DNA from: Fervidicola ferrireducens
GTDB lineage: Bacteria; Bacillota; Thermosediminibacteria; Thermosediminibacterales; Thermosediminibacteraceae
Direction of reading: 5' to 3'
DNA length: 64,000 bases
Assembly (NCBI RefSeq): GCF_001562425.1
Contig: NZ_LOED01000011.1
Coordinates: forward strand, 1 to 64,000
The position numbers and the translations under genes are program-made. The notes beneath the pieces are model-generated. The model made no database searches. It was not told the DNA's origin and saw nothing but the letters and a program-made list of their open reading frames with translations. The first letter of the stretch is position 1. Every line of letters starts with the position of its first letter. Positions 8,381 through 16,658 of this stretch are shown here, in pieces.

Positions 8381-9685
8381 ATGCTGAGCTACCGCGAGGC
8401 TCTGGAGTACATCCACGGGATGACCAAGTTCGGGATAAGACTTGGCCTGGAGAAAATAAAAAAGCTGCTTGAAATACTGGGAAATCCCCAGGAAGGAATC
8501 AACATAGTACACGTGGCCGGCACCAACGGCAAAGGTTCTACCTGCTCTATGATAGATTCCATTTTGAGGGCGGCAGGGTACCGGGTAGGGCTTTATACCT
8601 CGCCCTACCTGGAAGTGTTCAATGAGAGGATAAAGGTTGACGGCCGAAATATCCCCGACGATGACATCGCAAGGCTCACTGAAAAGGTGAAAAGCGCGGT
8701 CGAAGAGATGGAAAAAAATGGCTGGGGTGCACCCACAGAATTCGAAGCAGTGACGGCTCTCGGTTTTCTTTACTTCAAGGAACAAAAGGTAGATTTCCTG
8801 GTGCTGGAAGTGGGCATGGGTGGAAGGTTCGATGCGACAAACGTGATAACTCCTCTTGTCAGCGCCATCACACCCATAAGCTACGACCACCAGCAGTATC
8901 TGGGCAGCACGCTGACAGAGATAGCAAGGGAAAAGTGCGGAATAATCAAACCCGGCAGAGTTACGGTAACTGCACCGCAGAATGAGGAGGCCATGAAGGT
9001 TATCGAAGAAACGTGCAGTAAGCTGAACTCACCGCTGGTGAAGGTTGAAAAAGAGGCGCACTACCGCCTCATAAATTGGGGGGTGGAAGGCCAGACTTTT
9101 GACCTCAAGACTTCAAAGCGCGAATACGACCGGCTGAAGATAAGGCTTTTGGGTGACCATCAGTTGGACAACGCAGCCACGGCGGTGGTTGCGGTGGAAG
9201 CCCTGCAGCGCTACGGCATCGAAATACCTCTAGAAGCGGTGAGAAAAGGCCTTGAAGAAGCCCGCTGGCCGGGGAGATTAGAAATATTGAAAGAAAATCC
9301 TTACGTGTTGATTGACGGTGCCCACAACATTGCAGGGATTCAGGTGCTGAAAGAAGCTCTATTGAAATATTTCCCCGCAAAGAGGATTATACTCGTGATA
9401 GGCATTTTAAGTGATAAGGACTACGTGGATATGTTGAGTGAGATAATTCCAATAGCAGACTCGATAATTACGACGAGACCCGACAGTCCAAGAGCATTGT
9501 CGGCGGCGGAGCTTGCGGAATCTATAAAGCGACTGCCTTTTGAAAAAATTCCGGAAATATATATCAGCGACGATATAGCAGAAGCCGTCGATGTGGCGTT
9601 GAATATGGCGGCTCCCGATGACGTAGTGGTTTTCGCAGGTTCGCTTTACCTGATAGGCAAAGTTAGAAGTCTTTTGAAGAATTAG
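8381..9685 (+). CDS. folC: Bifunctional folylpolyglutamate synthase / dihydrofolate synthase
   Basis: A 434-residue Mur-ligase-type enzyme adding glutamate to folates. VHVAGTNGKGSTCSMID (about 43-59) is the ATP-binding P-loop of FolC. Further family motifs are TSPYLEVFNERI, VLEVGMGGRFDATNVI and LIDGAHNIAGI. It acts in one-carbon metabolism in the cytoplasm. It lies 33 bp after valS, the common clostridial valS-folC order, and should share the T-box transcript. A hairpin with a T-run follows. Confidence 0.95.
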   Translation: MLSYREALEYIHGMTKFGIRLGLEKIKKLLEILGNPQEGINIVHVAGTNGKGSTCSMIDSILRAAGYRVGLYTSPYLEVFNERIKVDGRNIPDDDIARLTEKVKSAVEEMEKNGWGAPTEFEAVTALGFLYFKEQKVDFLVLEVGMGGRFDATNVITPLVSAITPISYDHQQYLGSTLTEIAREKCGIIKPGRVTVTAPQNEEAMKVIEETCSKLNSPLVKVEKEAHYRLINWGVEGQTFDLKTSKREYDRLKIRLLGDHQLDNAATAVVAVEALQRYGIEIPLEAVRKGLEEARWPGRLEILKENPYVLIDGAHNIAGIQVLKEALLKYFPAKRIILVIGILSDKDYVDMLSEIIPIADSIITTRPDSPRALSAAELAESIKRLPFEKIPEIYISDDIAEAVDVALNMAAPDDVVVFAGSLYLIGKVRSLLKN

Positions 9686-9705
9686 TCGAAGTTGGTTGAA
9701 GTTTT

Positions 9706-9750
9706 GCCCCCTTCGGTGAATATATATGGATTATAGAAGGGGGCTTTTTT
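9706..9750 (+). terminator. Terminator-like hairpin after folC that includes the next gene's ribosome site
   Basis: A perfect 9-bp stem GCCCCCTTC (9706-9714) pairs with GAAGGGGGC (9736-9744), followed by six T (9745-9750). The next ATG is at 9751, so the AAGGGGG of the 3' arm is also the only Shine-Dalgarno sequence of that gene, 7 bases from its start. Confidence 0.7.
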
Positions 9751-9987
9751 ATGGCAAAAAAGTGTAACGGTGATCGTCCTAAAAAGGACGATAAATCCAT
9801 CCTGAAGGAAATTGAGGAAGCGAAAGAGGAACTCCAAATAGCTGAAAAAGCCTTTCAGTGGGCAAAAAATGAGCCGGAAGAAATAGATGCCGCCATTGCA
9901 CGCCTGGAAGCGGCTATGATCCGGTATAATGTTCTCATCAGAAAAGCAAAAGATATGGGTATAAAAAAAGAGATTTGGCCTCAATGA
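9751..9987 (+). CDS. Small charged coiled-coil protein, DUF2508 (YaaL-like)
   Basis: A 78-residue, lysine- and glutamate-rich protein without signal peptide or membrane segment. EIEEAKEELQIAEKAFQWAK followed by IARLEAAMIRYNVLIRKAK resembles DUF2508/YaaL, a small Firmicute family of unknown function, with two helices likely to form a hairpin. Its ribosome site is in the 3' arm of the hairpin following folC, so translation may depend on whether that stem forms. Function unknown. Confidence 0.6.
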   Translation: MAKKCNGDRPKKDDKSILKEIEEAKEELQIAEKAFQWAKNEPEEIDAAIARLEAAMIRYNVLIRKAKDMGIKKEIWPQ

Positions 9988-10018
9988 TATTGGTACAAAA
10001 AAATATTTGATTGAATAT

Positions 10019-10046
10019 TTGAAGGATATCAATTTATTGATATAAT
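10019..10046 (+). promoter_or_regulatory. SigmaA promoter upstream of apbE
   Basis: TTGAAG (10019-10024), 16-bp spacer, TATAAT (10041-10046). Between it and apbE lies a perfect 7-bp inverted repeat GCGACAA/TTGTCGC (10078-10084 with 10088-10094). Confidence 0.6.
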
Positions 10047-10097
10047 AGTGTAAGAAGTTGTGAAAAAGGGGGTGGATGCGACAAGAATTGTCGCCTT

Positions 10098-11135
10098 GTG
10101 CAGATGAGAAGGAGAATTGTAACATGCATCATCATTTTTGCGCTGATTTTCCTTGTAACTTCTTGTAGCCGGCCCGAGGACAAGCCGGTGGTGAAAACAA
10201 ATTTTCAGCTTGATACACTTATCAAAATTTCGGCCTACGGCGATGGGGCATCGGAAGCGATTGACGCTGCTTTTGAGAGGATCGAACAGATAGACAAAAA
10301 GATGAACGCGAGGGCGAGCGACAGCGAGGTTACGGCGGTAAATGAAGCGGCGGGTAAAAATCCCGTAAAAGTCAGCTCTGATACTTTTTTCGTGATAAAA
10401 AGGGGACTTTACTTTTCGGAACTATCCGGTGGAAAGTTTGATATAACCGTCGGACCTTTAGTGAATCTGTGGGGTATCGGCACCGATAAGGCGCGCGTAC
10501 CCGAGAAAAGCGAAATAATAGAAGCCCTTAAGCTTATAAATTATAGGGATGTTTTGCTCGATGAGAACGAAAAAACTGTGATGCTAAAAAAGCCCGGAAT
10601 GGCGATAGACCTAGGGGGCATAGCAAAAGGGTATGCAGCGGATGAAGTTATAAGGGTGTTAAAGGAAAGGGGAATAAAAAGTGCAGTAGCAGACCTCGGC
10701 GGCAACGTATACGTGCTCGGGAAAAAGCCGAACGGTCAGCCGTGGAAGATAGGGATACAGGATCCCTTTAAACAAAGGGGCGAAATCTTTGCCACTATCG
10801 AAGCCGAAGACAAGACCCTGGTCACCTCCGGAGTGTACGAAAGGTTTTTCGAGCAGGGAGGCAAAAGATACCATCATATACTCGACACTTCGACGGGATA
10901 TCCAGTCGAAAACGGCCTGGTTAGCGTAACAATAATAGGAGATAGTTCTATAGATGCCGATGCACTTTCTACTACCGTTTTTTCGTTGGGTTTACAGCGC
11001 GGCATGGAACTAGTTGAAAACTTGCCAGATATAGAGGCGATTTTTGTGACGAAGGATAAAGAAGTGTACGTGTCATCCGGCGTAAATGCGTATAACTTCA
11101 AAATAATCGACGATTCTTTTACTCTTAAACAATAA
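10098..11135 (+). CDS. apbE: FMN:protein transferase, lipoprotein
   Basis: A 345-residue ApbE family protein. The N-terminus (RRRIVTCIIIFALIFLVTSC) is a lipoprotein signal with a VTSC lipobox, so the protein is anchored outside the membrane. Typical ApbE segments are DTLIKISAYG, GGKFDITVGPLVNLWG, IDLGGIAKGYAADEV, VTSGVYERFF and HHILDTSTGYPV. ApbE attaches FMN through a phosphoester to threonines of RnfG and RnfD, both of which are encoded 11 kb downstream. Start is GTG 10098 or, more plausibly, ATG 10104. No good Shine-Dalgarno precedes either. Confidence 0.92.
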   Translation: MQMRRRIVTCIIIFALIFLVTSCSRPEDKPVVKTNFQLDTLIKISAYGDGASEAIDAAFERIEQIDKKMNARASDSEVTAVNEAAGKNPVKVSSDTFFVIKRGLYFSELSGGKFDITVGPLVNLWGIGTDKARVPEKSEIIEALKLINYRDVLLDENEKTVMLKKPGMAIDLGGIAKGYAADEVIRVLKERGIKSAVADLGGNVYVLGKKPNGQPWKIGIQDPFKQRGEIFATIEAEDKTLVTSGVYERFFEQGGKRYHHILDTSTGYPVENGLVSVTIIGDSSIDADALSTTVFSLGLQRGMELVENLPDIEAIFVTKDKEVYVSSGVNAYNFKIIDDSFTLKQ

Positions 11136-11148
11136 TAGGCAAGGCATT

Positions 11149-11166
11149 TTGTTAAAAAATTAACAA
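11149..11166 (+). promoter_or_regulatory. Rex operator upstream of rex
   Basis: TTGTTAAAAAATTAACAA matches the Rex consensus TTGTTAnnnnnnTAACAA exactly. It lies between apbE and rex, about 27 bp before the likely -35, and implies NADH-responsive autoregulation of rex and the hydrogenase operon. Confidence 0.85.
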
Positions 11167-11192
11167 ACTTGTGATTTTTTTCTCTTTTAATA

Positions 11193-11221
11193 TTGTAAAA
11201 ATGAGTGCATTGTGCTAAAAT
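11193..11221 (+). promoter_or_regulatory. SigmaA promoter of rex
   Basis: TTGTAA (11193-11198), 17-bp spacer, TAAAAT (11216-11221). AAGGAG follows at 11228-11233. Confidence 0.55.
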
Positions 11222-11236
11222 AATTGCAAGGAGTGG

Positions 11237-11875
11237 TTGAGTTTGTTCAAAAAATTTAAAATACCTGAAGCTACTGTAGGAAGGCTTACGGCGTATTCCC
11301 GTTTTTTAAAAGAAGCTGACGAAAAAGGAATCTCAACCGTTTCTTCCCAGCAGATAGCAAAAGCGACCGGAGTTACTCCCGCCCAGGTGAGGAAAGACCT
11401 GGCTTACTTCGGGGAATTTGGCACGAGAGGTGTAGGTTATAATCCCAGGGAGCTTTACAACTACATCATGAAAATTCTCGGGCTTGACAGGCGTTGGCCC
11501 GTGATAATAATAGGTGCAGGGCGCCTGGGAGCAGCCCTCGCCATGTATGGGGGGTTTGCTGAAAGAGGTTTTGACATAGTCGGCATCTTCGACGTTGACC
11601 CTGCAAAGATAGGAAATAAAATCGGCGATATAGAAATAAGACCGCTTGAAGAGCTGAAAGAGAAGGTAGAGGAGCTTTCGATAAAATTGGGGATAGTGGC
11701 GGTACCGGCGGCTTCAGCACAGGAAGTGGTGGATTTCATGGTGGAGTCTGGAATTAGGGGAATTATAAATTTTGCGCCGGTAAACGTTTCGGTCCCTGAA
11801 GGTGTGGTGTTGAGGAGGGTAGATTTGGCTTCGCAGCTTGAATACCTGACATTCCATTTGGGTGAATCCCGATGA
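11237..11875 (+). CDS. rex: Redox-sensing transcriptional repressor Rex
   Basis: A 212-residue NADH/NAD+-sensing repressor. The N-terminal winged helix (QQIAKATGVTPAQVRKDLAYF) is the DNA-reading domain. FGEFGTRGVGY is the Rex linker signature, and IIGAGRLGAALAMY is the Rossmann GxGxxG that binds NAD(H). High NADH releases Rex from DNA, opening hydrogen- and NADH-oxidising genes. The start is TTG 11237 or TTG 11243; AAGGAG at 11228-11233 gives better spacing to 11243. The stop overlaps the next gene by 4 bp, and a perfect Rex box precedes it. Confidence 0.96.
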   Translation: MSLFKKFKIPEATVGRLTAYSRFLKEADEKGISTVSSQQIAKATGVTPAQVRKDLAYFGEFGTRGVGYNPRELYNYIMKILGLDRRWPVIIIGAGRLGAALAMYGGFAERGFDIVGIFDVDPAKIGNKIGDIEIRPLEELKEKVEELSIKLGIVAVPAASAQEVVDFMVESGIRGIINFAPVNVSVPEGVVLRRVDLASQLEYLTFHLGESR

Positions 11876-12681
11876 AACTGAAGAAAATAAAGGAGATTCT
11901 GCGGGCCGAGGTTCTAACAGGGGATGATGGAGCTTTAGAAGTTGAAGTGACGAACGCTTGTGGTGCTGACCTCATCAGCGACATACTGGCGGATATGAAA
12001 AAGAACGCAGTTTTGCTGACGGGTCTTACGCACCGGCAGATAATACAGACTGCCAGCATGTCCGAGTTTGCTGCCATAGTTTTCGTGAGGGGGAAGTGCC
12101 CGACTAGCGATGTAATAGAGCTGGCGAGGGAAAGCGGCCTTCCCCTTCTTCGAACCGACTTTCCCCTTTACGAAAGTTGTGGCCTCTTGTATGAGGCAGG
12201 GTTGAAAGGAGACATTATAGCAAGGAAAGTCCAGGAAAGACAAAACGTTGAAGAAAAGATACCGGGCACTATGCGCCTAGTATATGAGGTGCACGGCGGA
12301 GATTTTGATACGGCTGGGAAGGCTACGGAACAGGCGAAAAAGGTTTTGAAGCAATTGGGCGTCAACCCTTCCGTGATGAGAAGGGCTTCCATAGTGGCCT
12401 ATGAAGCGGAAATGAACATCGTTATTCATGCGTACAATGGGAAGCTGATTTTCGATATAACTCCTTCTCACATAGAAATTACCGCTGAGGATGAGGGGCC
12501 CGGCATAGAGGATATAGAGCTGGCCATGCAGGAGGGATATTCTACAGCTCCGGAACGCATCAGGGAGATGGGGTTCGGTGCGGGTATGGGGCTGCCGAAC
12601 ATGAAGAAATTTTCGGATGAGTTCGAAATCAATTCCGTTGTTGGAAAAGGCACAAAAGTAAAAATGAAAATCTTTTTATAG
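11872..12681 (+). CDS. DRTGG-domain protein fused to a GHKL (RsbW-like) ATPase
   Basis: A 269-residue soluble protein in two parts. Residues 1-110 resemble a DRTGG domain (LLTGLTHRQIIQTASMSEFA, FPLYESCGLLYEAGL), a regulatory fold found next to CBS and kinase domains. Residues 130-269 are a GHKL ATPase of the anti-sigma/serine-kinase kind: N box AYEAEMNIVIHAYNG, EDEGPGIED and GFGAGMGLPNMKK. It overlaps rex by 4 bp and opens the set of accessory genes found in clostridial hydrogenase operons. The likely role is a redox- or ATP-dependent switch; no direct evidence. Confidence 0.7.
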   Translation: MKLKKIKEILRAEVLTGDDGALEVEVTNACGADLISDILADMKKNAVLLTGLTHRQIIQTASMSEFAAIVFVRGKCPTSDVIELARESGLPLLRTDFPLYESCGLLYEAGLKGDIIARKVQERQNVEEKIPGTMRLVYEVHGGDFDTAGKATEQAKKVLKQLGVNPSVMRRASIVAYEAEMNIVIHAYNGKLIFDITPSHIEITAEDEGPGIEDIELAMQEGYSTAPERIREMGFGAGMGLPNMKKFSDEFEINSVVGKGTKVKMKIFL

Positions 12682-12705
12682 TGAGGCTTTATTTTTAGAA
12701 AGCTG

Positions 12706-14025
12706 GTGGCACCATTGAATTTTTACCACTCGGTGACGCTGGACATAAAAAAATGTAAAGGGTGCACCAACTGCATAAAAGGATGTCCCACGGAGGCCAT
12801 TAGGGTGAGAAACGGCAAGGCCTTTATAATGCAGGAAAAATGCATCGACTGCGGCGAGTGCATAAGAATCTGTCCTAACCAGGCGAAGTTTGCTGTAACG
12901 GATGACATTGAAAAGTTAAAGTCGTACAAGTTCACGGTTGCCTTGCCAGCTCCAAGTTTTTACGCCCAATTCAAAGAAGGGACGTCCAAAGAGGCCATCA
13001 ACGCCGCTTTAAGGGCTTCTGGTTTTGATGAAGTCTATGAAGTTCCTTTGGCGGCGGAGGAGGTTACCGCCGCTATAAGGGAATATATAAAGAAAAACAG
13101 GGACATAAGGCCCTTTATTTCTTCATCATGTCCGGCGGTTTTGCGTCTGATCAGAGTTCGATTTCCAGGACTCATAAGGAATATAGTGCCGGTAAAGGCT
13201 CCGGTGGAAATAGCCGCCAAAAGAGCCAAGGAAACCGTAAAAAGACTGTACGGACTGCAGGAGCGGGAAATAGGAGCCTTCTTCATAAGTCCATGCCCAG
13301 CAAAAGTGACCGCGGTAAAGCAGCCCATCGGCACTTCTAAGTCTTATGTTGACGGGGTACTTTCAATGAGCAAGGTTTATGCAAATGTGCTGAAAAACAT
13401 CGGCAAAGGGAGACACCATTCTATTTTTGGAACTTCCGGCAAAATGGGGGTTGGATGGGGACGTGCGGGAGGAGAAAACGAGGCGTTGGATTTCGGCAAC
13501 CGCCTGTCTGTCGATGGTATACACGATTGCATTGAAGTTCTGGAAGAAGTGGAACTGGGAAGGCTCACCGATATAGATTATCTGGAACTGCAGGCATGCA
13601 GCGGCGGATGCGTGGGCGGGGTGCTCGCACCCGAAAACAGGTTTATTGCCGGCGTGAGATTGAAAAAGTTGGCAGAAAAGCTGGCAAGTAAAACGGGGAT
13701 AAATGAAGCGGCAGTAATAGAGGACTTTAAAAGAGGTTACCACTTTTTGGAAGAAGAGATAAAACCCGTTCCTGCGATGAAGCTGGACGAAGATATGGCC
13801 AAGGCCATTAAGAAGATGGAACTTTTGGAAAGGATCTTGGAAGAATTGCCCGGACTTGATTGCGGAAGCTGCGGTTCGCCCAACTGCAGGGCGCTGGCGG
13901 AAGACATAGTGCAGGGTAGGGCCAGCGAAACCGACTGCGTTTTCAAACTCAGAGAAAAGGTGAGGCAGCTCGTGGAGGAAGTGATGGAACTATCCCAGAA
14001 ATTGCCCCCTACGATGGAAGGGTAA
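12706..14025 (+). CDS. [FeFe]-hydrogenase-like protein with ferredoxin head and C-terminal Fe-S domain (sensory type)
   Basis: A 439-residue protein. Residues 17-56 hold two 4Fe-4S motifs (CKGCTNCIKGCP, CIDCGECIRICP). Residues 75-310 are an [FeFe]-hydrogenase large-subunit core with the four expected H-cluster cysteines C142 (SSSCPA), C197 (SPCPAK), C298 and C302 (ACSGGCVGG), but the cysteine that precedes C142 in catalytic enzymes is serine. The C-terminus has a CxxCx4C...C Fe-S domain (C386, C389, C394, C411), as in Rnf-B-like proteins. This resembles the putative sensory hydrogenases rather than the production enzyme. Start GTG 12706 or TTG 12715, with a weak ribosome site. Confidence 0.75.
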   Translation: MAPLNFYHSVTLDIKKCKGCTNCIKGCPTEAIRVRNGKAFIMQEKCIDCGECIRICPNQAKFAVTDDIEKLKSYKFTVALPAPSFYAQFKEGTSKEAINAALRASGFDEVYEVPLAAEEVTAAIREYIKKNRDIRPFISSSCPAVLRLIRVRFPGLIRNIVPVKAPVEIAAKRAKETVKRLYGLQEREIGAFFISPCPAKVTAVKQPIGTSKSYVDGVLSMSKVYANVLKNIGKGRHHSIFGTSGKMGVGWGRAGGENEALDFGNRLSVDGIHDCIEVLEEVELGRLTDIDYLELQACSGGCVGGVLAPENRFIAGVRLKKLAEKLASKTGINEAAVIEDFKRGYHFLEEEIKPVPAMKLDEDMAKAIKKMELLERILEELPGLDCGSCGSPNCRALAEDIVQGRASETDCVFKLREKVRQLVEEVMELSQKLPPTMEG

Positions 14026-14037
14026 GTCGAAAAGGAG

Positions 14038-14397
14038 GTGAGGGTGTTGACTCTAGAGGAGATAAGGAGGGAGCTTTCACTAAACCTTGTGACAAAGGGA
14101 ACGAATCTCGAAAGAGTCGTTGCGGGCGCGTATGCATCGGACCTCCTCAGCTGGGTTATGGGGCACGCGGCTGAAAATCAGGTTTGGATTACGGTGCAGA
14201 GCCACCCCAACATAGTGGCTGTGGCCGCCCTCCTCGGTCTCGCTGGGATAATAGTTGCGGAGGGCGTGGAGATAGAAGAAAATACAGTAAAAAAAGCTGA
14301 AGAGGAAAATATACCTATATTTTCCACGAAAAGGCCTGTTTTCGAAATTTGCGGAATACTGTATAATGTATTGTCCAGGAGCATGGGAAAATGCTGA
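14038..14397 (+). CDS. DRTGG-domain protein, stand-alone
   Basis: A 119-residue soluble protein resembling the N-terminal half of the gene at 11872: LVTKGTNLERVVAGAYASDL, SHPNIVAVAALLGLAGIIV and FEICGILYNVL. DRTGG domains are regulatory and their ligand is unknown. AAAGGAGGT at about 14031-14038 points to a start at GTG 14044 or TTG 14047. It overlaps the next gene by 7 bp. Within the hydrogenase operon it is one of two DRTGG proteins, suggesting they work as partners. Confidence 0.75.
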   Translation: MRVLTLEEIRRELSLNLVTKGTNLERVVAGAYASDLLSWVMGHAAENQVWITVQSHPNIVAVAALLGLAGIIVAEGVEIEENTVKKAEEENIPIFSTKRPVFEICGILYNVLSRSMGKC

Positions 14398-15146
14398 AAG
14401 AATTTCCCGCAGACCTTCACGTGCACACGTGCCTTTCTCCATGCGCCGAAGATGAGATGGTTCCTCCCAATATTTTAAATATGGCAAGGCTTATGGGTAT
14501 TAAAATTTTAGGGGTAGCCGACCATAATTCTGCAAAAAACTTACCTGCTATGGTGGAAGCATCCTGCGGCTTTGACGGATTGATACTCCCGGGAATTGAG
14601 GTGCAGACCAGGGAAGAAGTACACGTCCTTTGCTATTTTGAAAGCTTGAAAGTGGCAATGGAATTCCAGGATTTCATATACGAACACCTTCCGCCTAAGA
14701 AAAACGACCCCAGGCGGCTGGGACGTCAGTATCTGGTGGATAAAATGGGGAACGTGACCGGTGAGGAAGAGAGGTTGCTCATTGCATCCGCTGACCTTTC
14801 TGTGGATGAGGTGGCGGAAAAAGTCTTTGATTTCGGCGGGATTTTTATACCTGCCCACGTGGAGAGGATGAGTTTTGGCATAATCGGGCAGCTGGGTTTC
14901 ATACCGGAGGACATGAAAGTACACGCCGTGGAATTTTCTAAAAACGTATCGGTTGATGAAGCAAGGTATAGATTTCCGGATATATTTGCAAAATACCCGG
15001 TTGTATTTTCTTCAGACGCCCACTGCCTTAAAGATATGGTATTTAAAAAAACTTACTTTCTCTTAGAAGAACCGACCTTTGAAGAAGTAAAGAGGGCCTT
15101 CAAAGGCTGGGGTGGAAGGATGGTTGTCCTTAAGGACAAATTTTAA
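14391..15146 (+). CDS. PHP-domain metal-dependent phosphoesterase
   Basis: A 251-residue PHP family hydrolase with the metal-binding motifs in order: DLHVHTCLSPC (about 8-18), GVADHNSAKN (43-52), EVQTREEVHVLCYF, FIPAHVER and SSDAHCLKDM. PHP proteins hydrolyse phosphoesters, including nucleotides and polymerase proofreading substrates. The gene overlaps the DRTGG gene and lies in the hydrogenase operon, where it recurs in clostridia. The substrate is not known; a nucleotide-type signal or cofactor is possible. Confidence 0.85.
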   Translation: MLKEFPADLHVHTCLSPCAEDEMVPPNILNMARLMGIKILGVADHNSAKNLPAMVEASCGFDGLILPGIEVQTREEVHVLCYFESLKVAMEFQDFIYEHLPPKKNDPRRLGRQYLVDKMGNVTGEEERLLIASADLSVDEVAEKVFDFGGIFIPAHVERMSFGIIGQLGFIPEDMKVHAVEFSKNVSVDEARYRFPDIFAKYPVVFSSDAHCLKDMVFKKTYFLLEEPTFEEVKRAFKGWGGRMVVLKDKF

Positions 15147-15207
15147 CAACGAGGCTATGTGAAAGTATAAACAATAACATTAATTTAATGCGGGAGGGTT
15201 GATGGCC

Positions 15208-15696
15208 ATGGAACTTGCGGCCAAAAAGGATACGGAGTTGGCAGAAAAACTAAGGGAAGTCGAAAAGATGCTGGAAAAATACAAAGGGCAAAAGGGTGCG
15301 CTTTTGCAGGTCCTACAGGAAGCCCAAAAAATTGTAGGGTATCTTCCCATAGAAGTGCAAAAGCTGGTGGCTGAGGCGTTAAACGTAACGCTCAGCGAAG
15401 TTTACAGCACAGTTACATTTTATTCGTTTTTCAACTTAAAACCCCGAGGAAAATATCAGATAAGAGTCTGTCTGGGCACTGCCTGTTACGTAAAAGGGGC
15501 GGACAAAGTTTTGGCAAGGCTGGAGCAGGAACTGGGCATAAAGGTAGGGGATACCACCGACGACCTGAAATTTTCATTGGATGCATGCAGGTGCGTCGGT
15601 GCCTGCGGGCTTGCGCCGGTGGTCATTATAAACGACGATGTTTACGGCCGGATGACGCCGGACAAGGTGCCAGAAATTCTGAAAAACTACGAGTGA
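15208..15696 (+). CDS. hydC: Electron-bifurcating hydrogenase subunit HydC (NuoE-like, 2Fe-2S)
   Basis: A 162-residue thioredoxin-like [2Fe-2S] protein of the NuoE/HydC family. The cluster ligands are C88 and C93 (CLGTAC) and C129 and C133 (CRCVGAC). It joins HydB in passing electrons between NADH, ferredoxin and H+. Start ATG 15208 is preferred over 15199/15202 because GGGAGGG (15192-15198) is then 9 bases away. A gap of about 60 bp from the PHP gene holds no clear promoter. It is followed 5 bp later by a GHKL ATPase. Confidence 0.9.
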   Translation: MELAAKKDTELAEKLREVEKMLEKYKGQKGALLQVLQEAQKIVGYLPIEVQKLVAEALNVTLSEVYSTVTFYSFFNLKPRGKYQIRVCLGTACYVKGADKVLARLEQELGIKVGDTTDDLKFSLDACRCVGACGLAPVVIINDDVYGRMTPDKVPEILKNYE

Positions 15697-15701
15697 GCAA
15701 G

Positions 15702-16250
15702 ATGAAAGAATTGTCCTTACATGTGCTTGACATCGTAGAAAATTCCCTGAGGGCGGGTGCCACAGAAGTAGAGATAAAAATAGTGGAGGATTCTAAGAAA
15801 GATGTCTTGTCGATTGAAATAAAAGATAATGGCAGGGGAATGGACGAAGAAACCGCCAAAAAAGCAATCGACCCATTTTTCACTACGAGAACTGAAAGAA
15901 AGGTGGGACTCGGTCTTCCATTGCTGGCACAAGCCGCGAAAGCCGCCGGAGGTGGCATTGCCATACAATCAACTCCCAGCAAGGGAACCACTGTAAGGGC
16001 GTGGTTTAAAAAGAGCCACATCGACCTGCAGCCTTTAGGGGACATGGCGAAGACGATATCGGCCCTGGTGGCACTTCACCCTGAAGTGGATTTTATATAC
16101 ACCCACGTAAAAGAAGATAGGGTGTTTTGCTTCAGCACAAAAGAGTTGAAAGAAAGACTTCAGGAAGTGCCGATAAACAATCCTTTAGTAATTGACTGGA
16201 TTCTAAGATTTTTAAAGGAAAGCTTGAACAAGTTGAGCGGAGGTGCGTAA
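15702..16250 (+). CDS. GHKL-type ATPase, histidine-kinase-like catalytic domain alone
   Basis: A 182-residue protein consisting of little more than a histidine-kinase-like ATP-binding domain: N box DIVENSLRAGATEVEI, G1 DNGRGMDEE, PFFTTRTERKVGLGLPL and a G2-like GGGIAIQSTPSKGTTV. No dimerisation domain or phosphoacceptor histidine is visible. The frame is open further upstream, but ATG 15702 begins the conserved domain and follows the hydC stop by 5 bp. It is the second such ATPase in this hydrogenase operon. Its partner is unknown. Confidence 0.8.
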   Translation: MKELSLHVLDIVENSLRAGATEVEIKIVEDSKKDVLSIEIKDNGRGMDEETAKKAIDPFFTTRTERKVGLGLPLLAQAAKAAGGGIAIQSTPSKGTTVRAWFKKSHIDLQPLGDMAKTISALVALHPEVDFIYTHVKEDRVFCFSTKELKERLQEVPINNPLVIDWILRFLKESLNKLSGGA

Positions 16251-16253
16251 GGG

Positions 16254-16628
16254 ATGGGAGTTATAAAATCCATAGAAGAACTTGAAAAAATTAGAGACCA
16301 GGCCCGCGAGCTGATAAATCTGAGGAAGGACAACGAGAATAAAACTCGGATAGTGGTAGGGATGGGTACCTGCGGCATATCGGCGGGAGCAAGAGAAGTC
16401 CTAATGGCGATTTTGGATGAGATAAAAAAGAGAAATCTTACGGACGTCGTGGTCACCGAGACCGGATGTATAGGCATGTGCAGGTTTGAACCCTTGGTGG
16501 ATGTCATAAAGCCCAACCAGCCCAAAGTCACTTACGTCAACGTAAATCCCGAAAAGGCAAGGCAAATAGTGGCAAGGCACGTGGTAAACAACCAGGTCAT
16601 CGACGAATGGGTAATTCCGAATATATAA
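16254..16628 (+). CDS. Thioredoxin-like [2Fe-2S] ferredoxin-domain protein (hydrogenase accessory)
   Basis: A 124-residue protein of the thioredoxin-like 2Fe-2S fold, like the N-terminal part of HydB. Three of the usual four cysteines are visible: C40 (GMGTCGISAGARE), C72 and C76 (TGCIGMC). The second position of the first pair is not cysteine, so the cluster may have another ligand or be absent. In clostridial operons this gene lies directly before the NADH subunit hydB, 30 bp downstream here. Confidence 0.8.
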   Translation: MGVIKSIEELEKIRDQARELINLRKDNENKTRIVVGMGTCGISAGAREVLMAILDEIKKRNLTDVVVTETGCIGMCRFEPLVDVIKPNQPKVTYVNVNPEKARQIVARHVVNNQVIDEWVIPNI

Positions 16629-16658
16629 AAAAATATTTTACACTCGGAGGGGATTAAA

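Noticed and set aside
10076-10168. Leader peptide frame starting at ATG 10076, right after a GGGGGTGG ribosome site
   Set aside because: It overlaps apbE in another frame, has no recognisable features, and the hairpin could equally account for the sequence. Kept only as a possibility.
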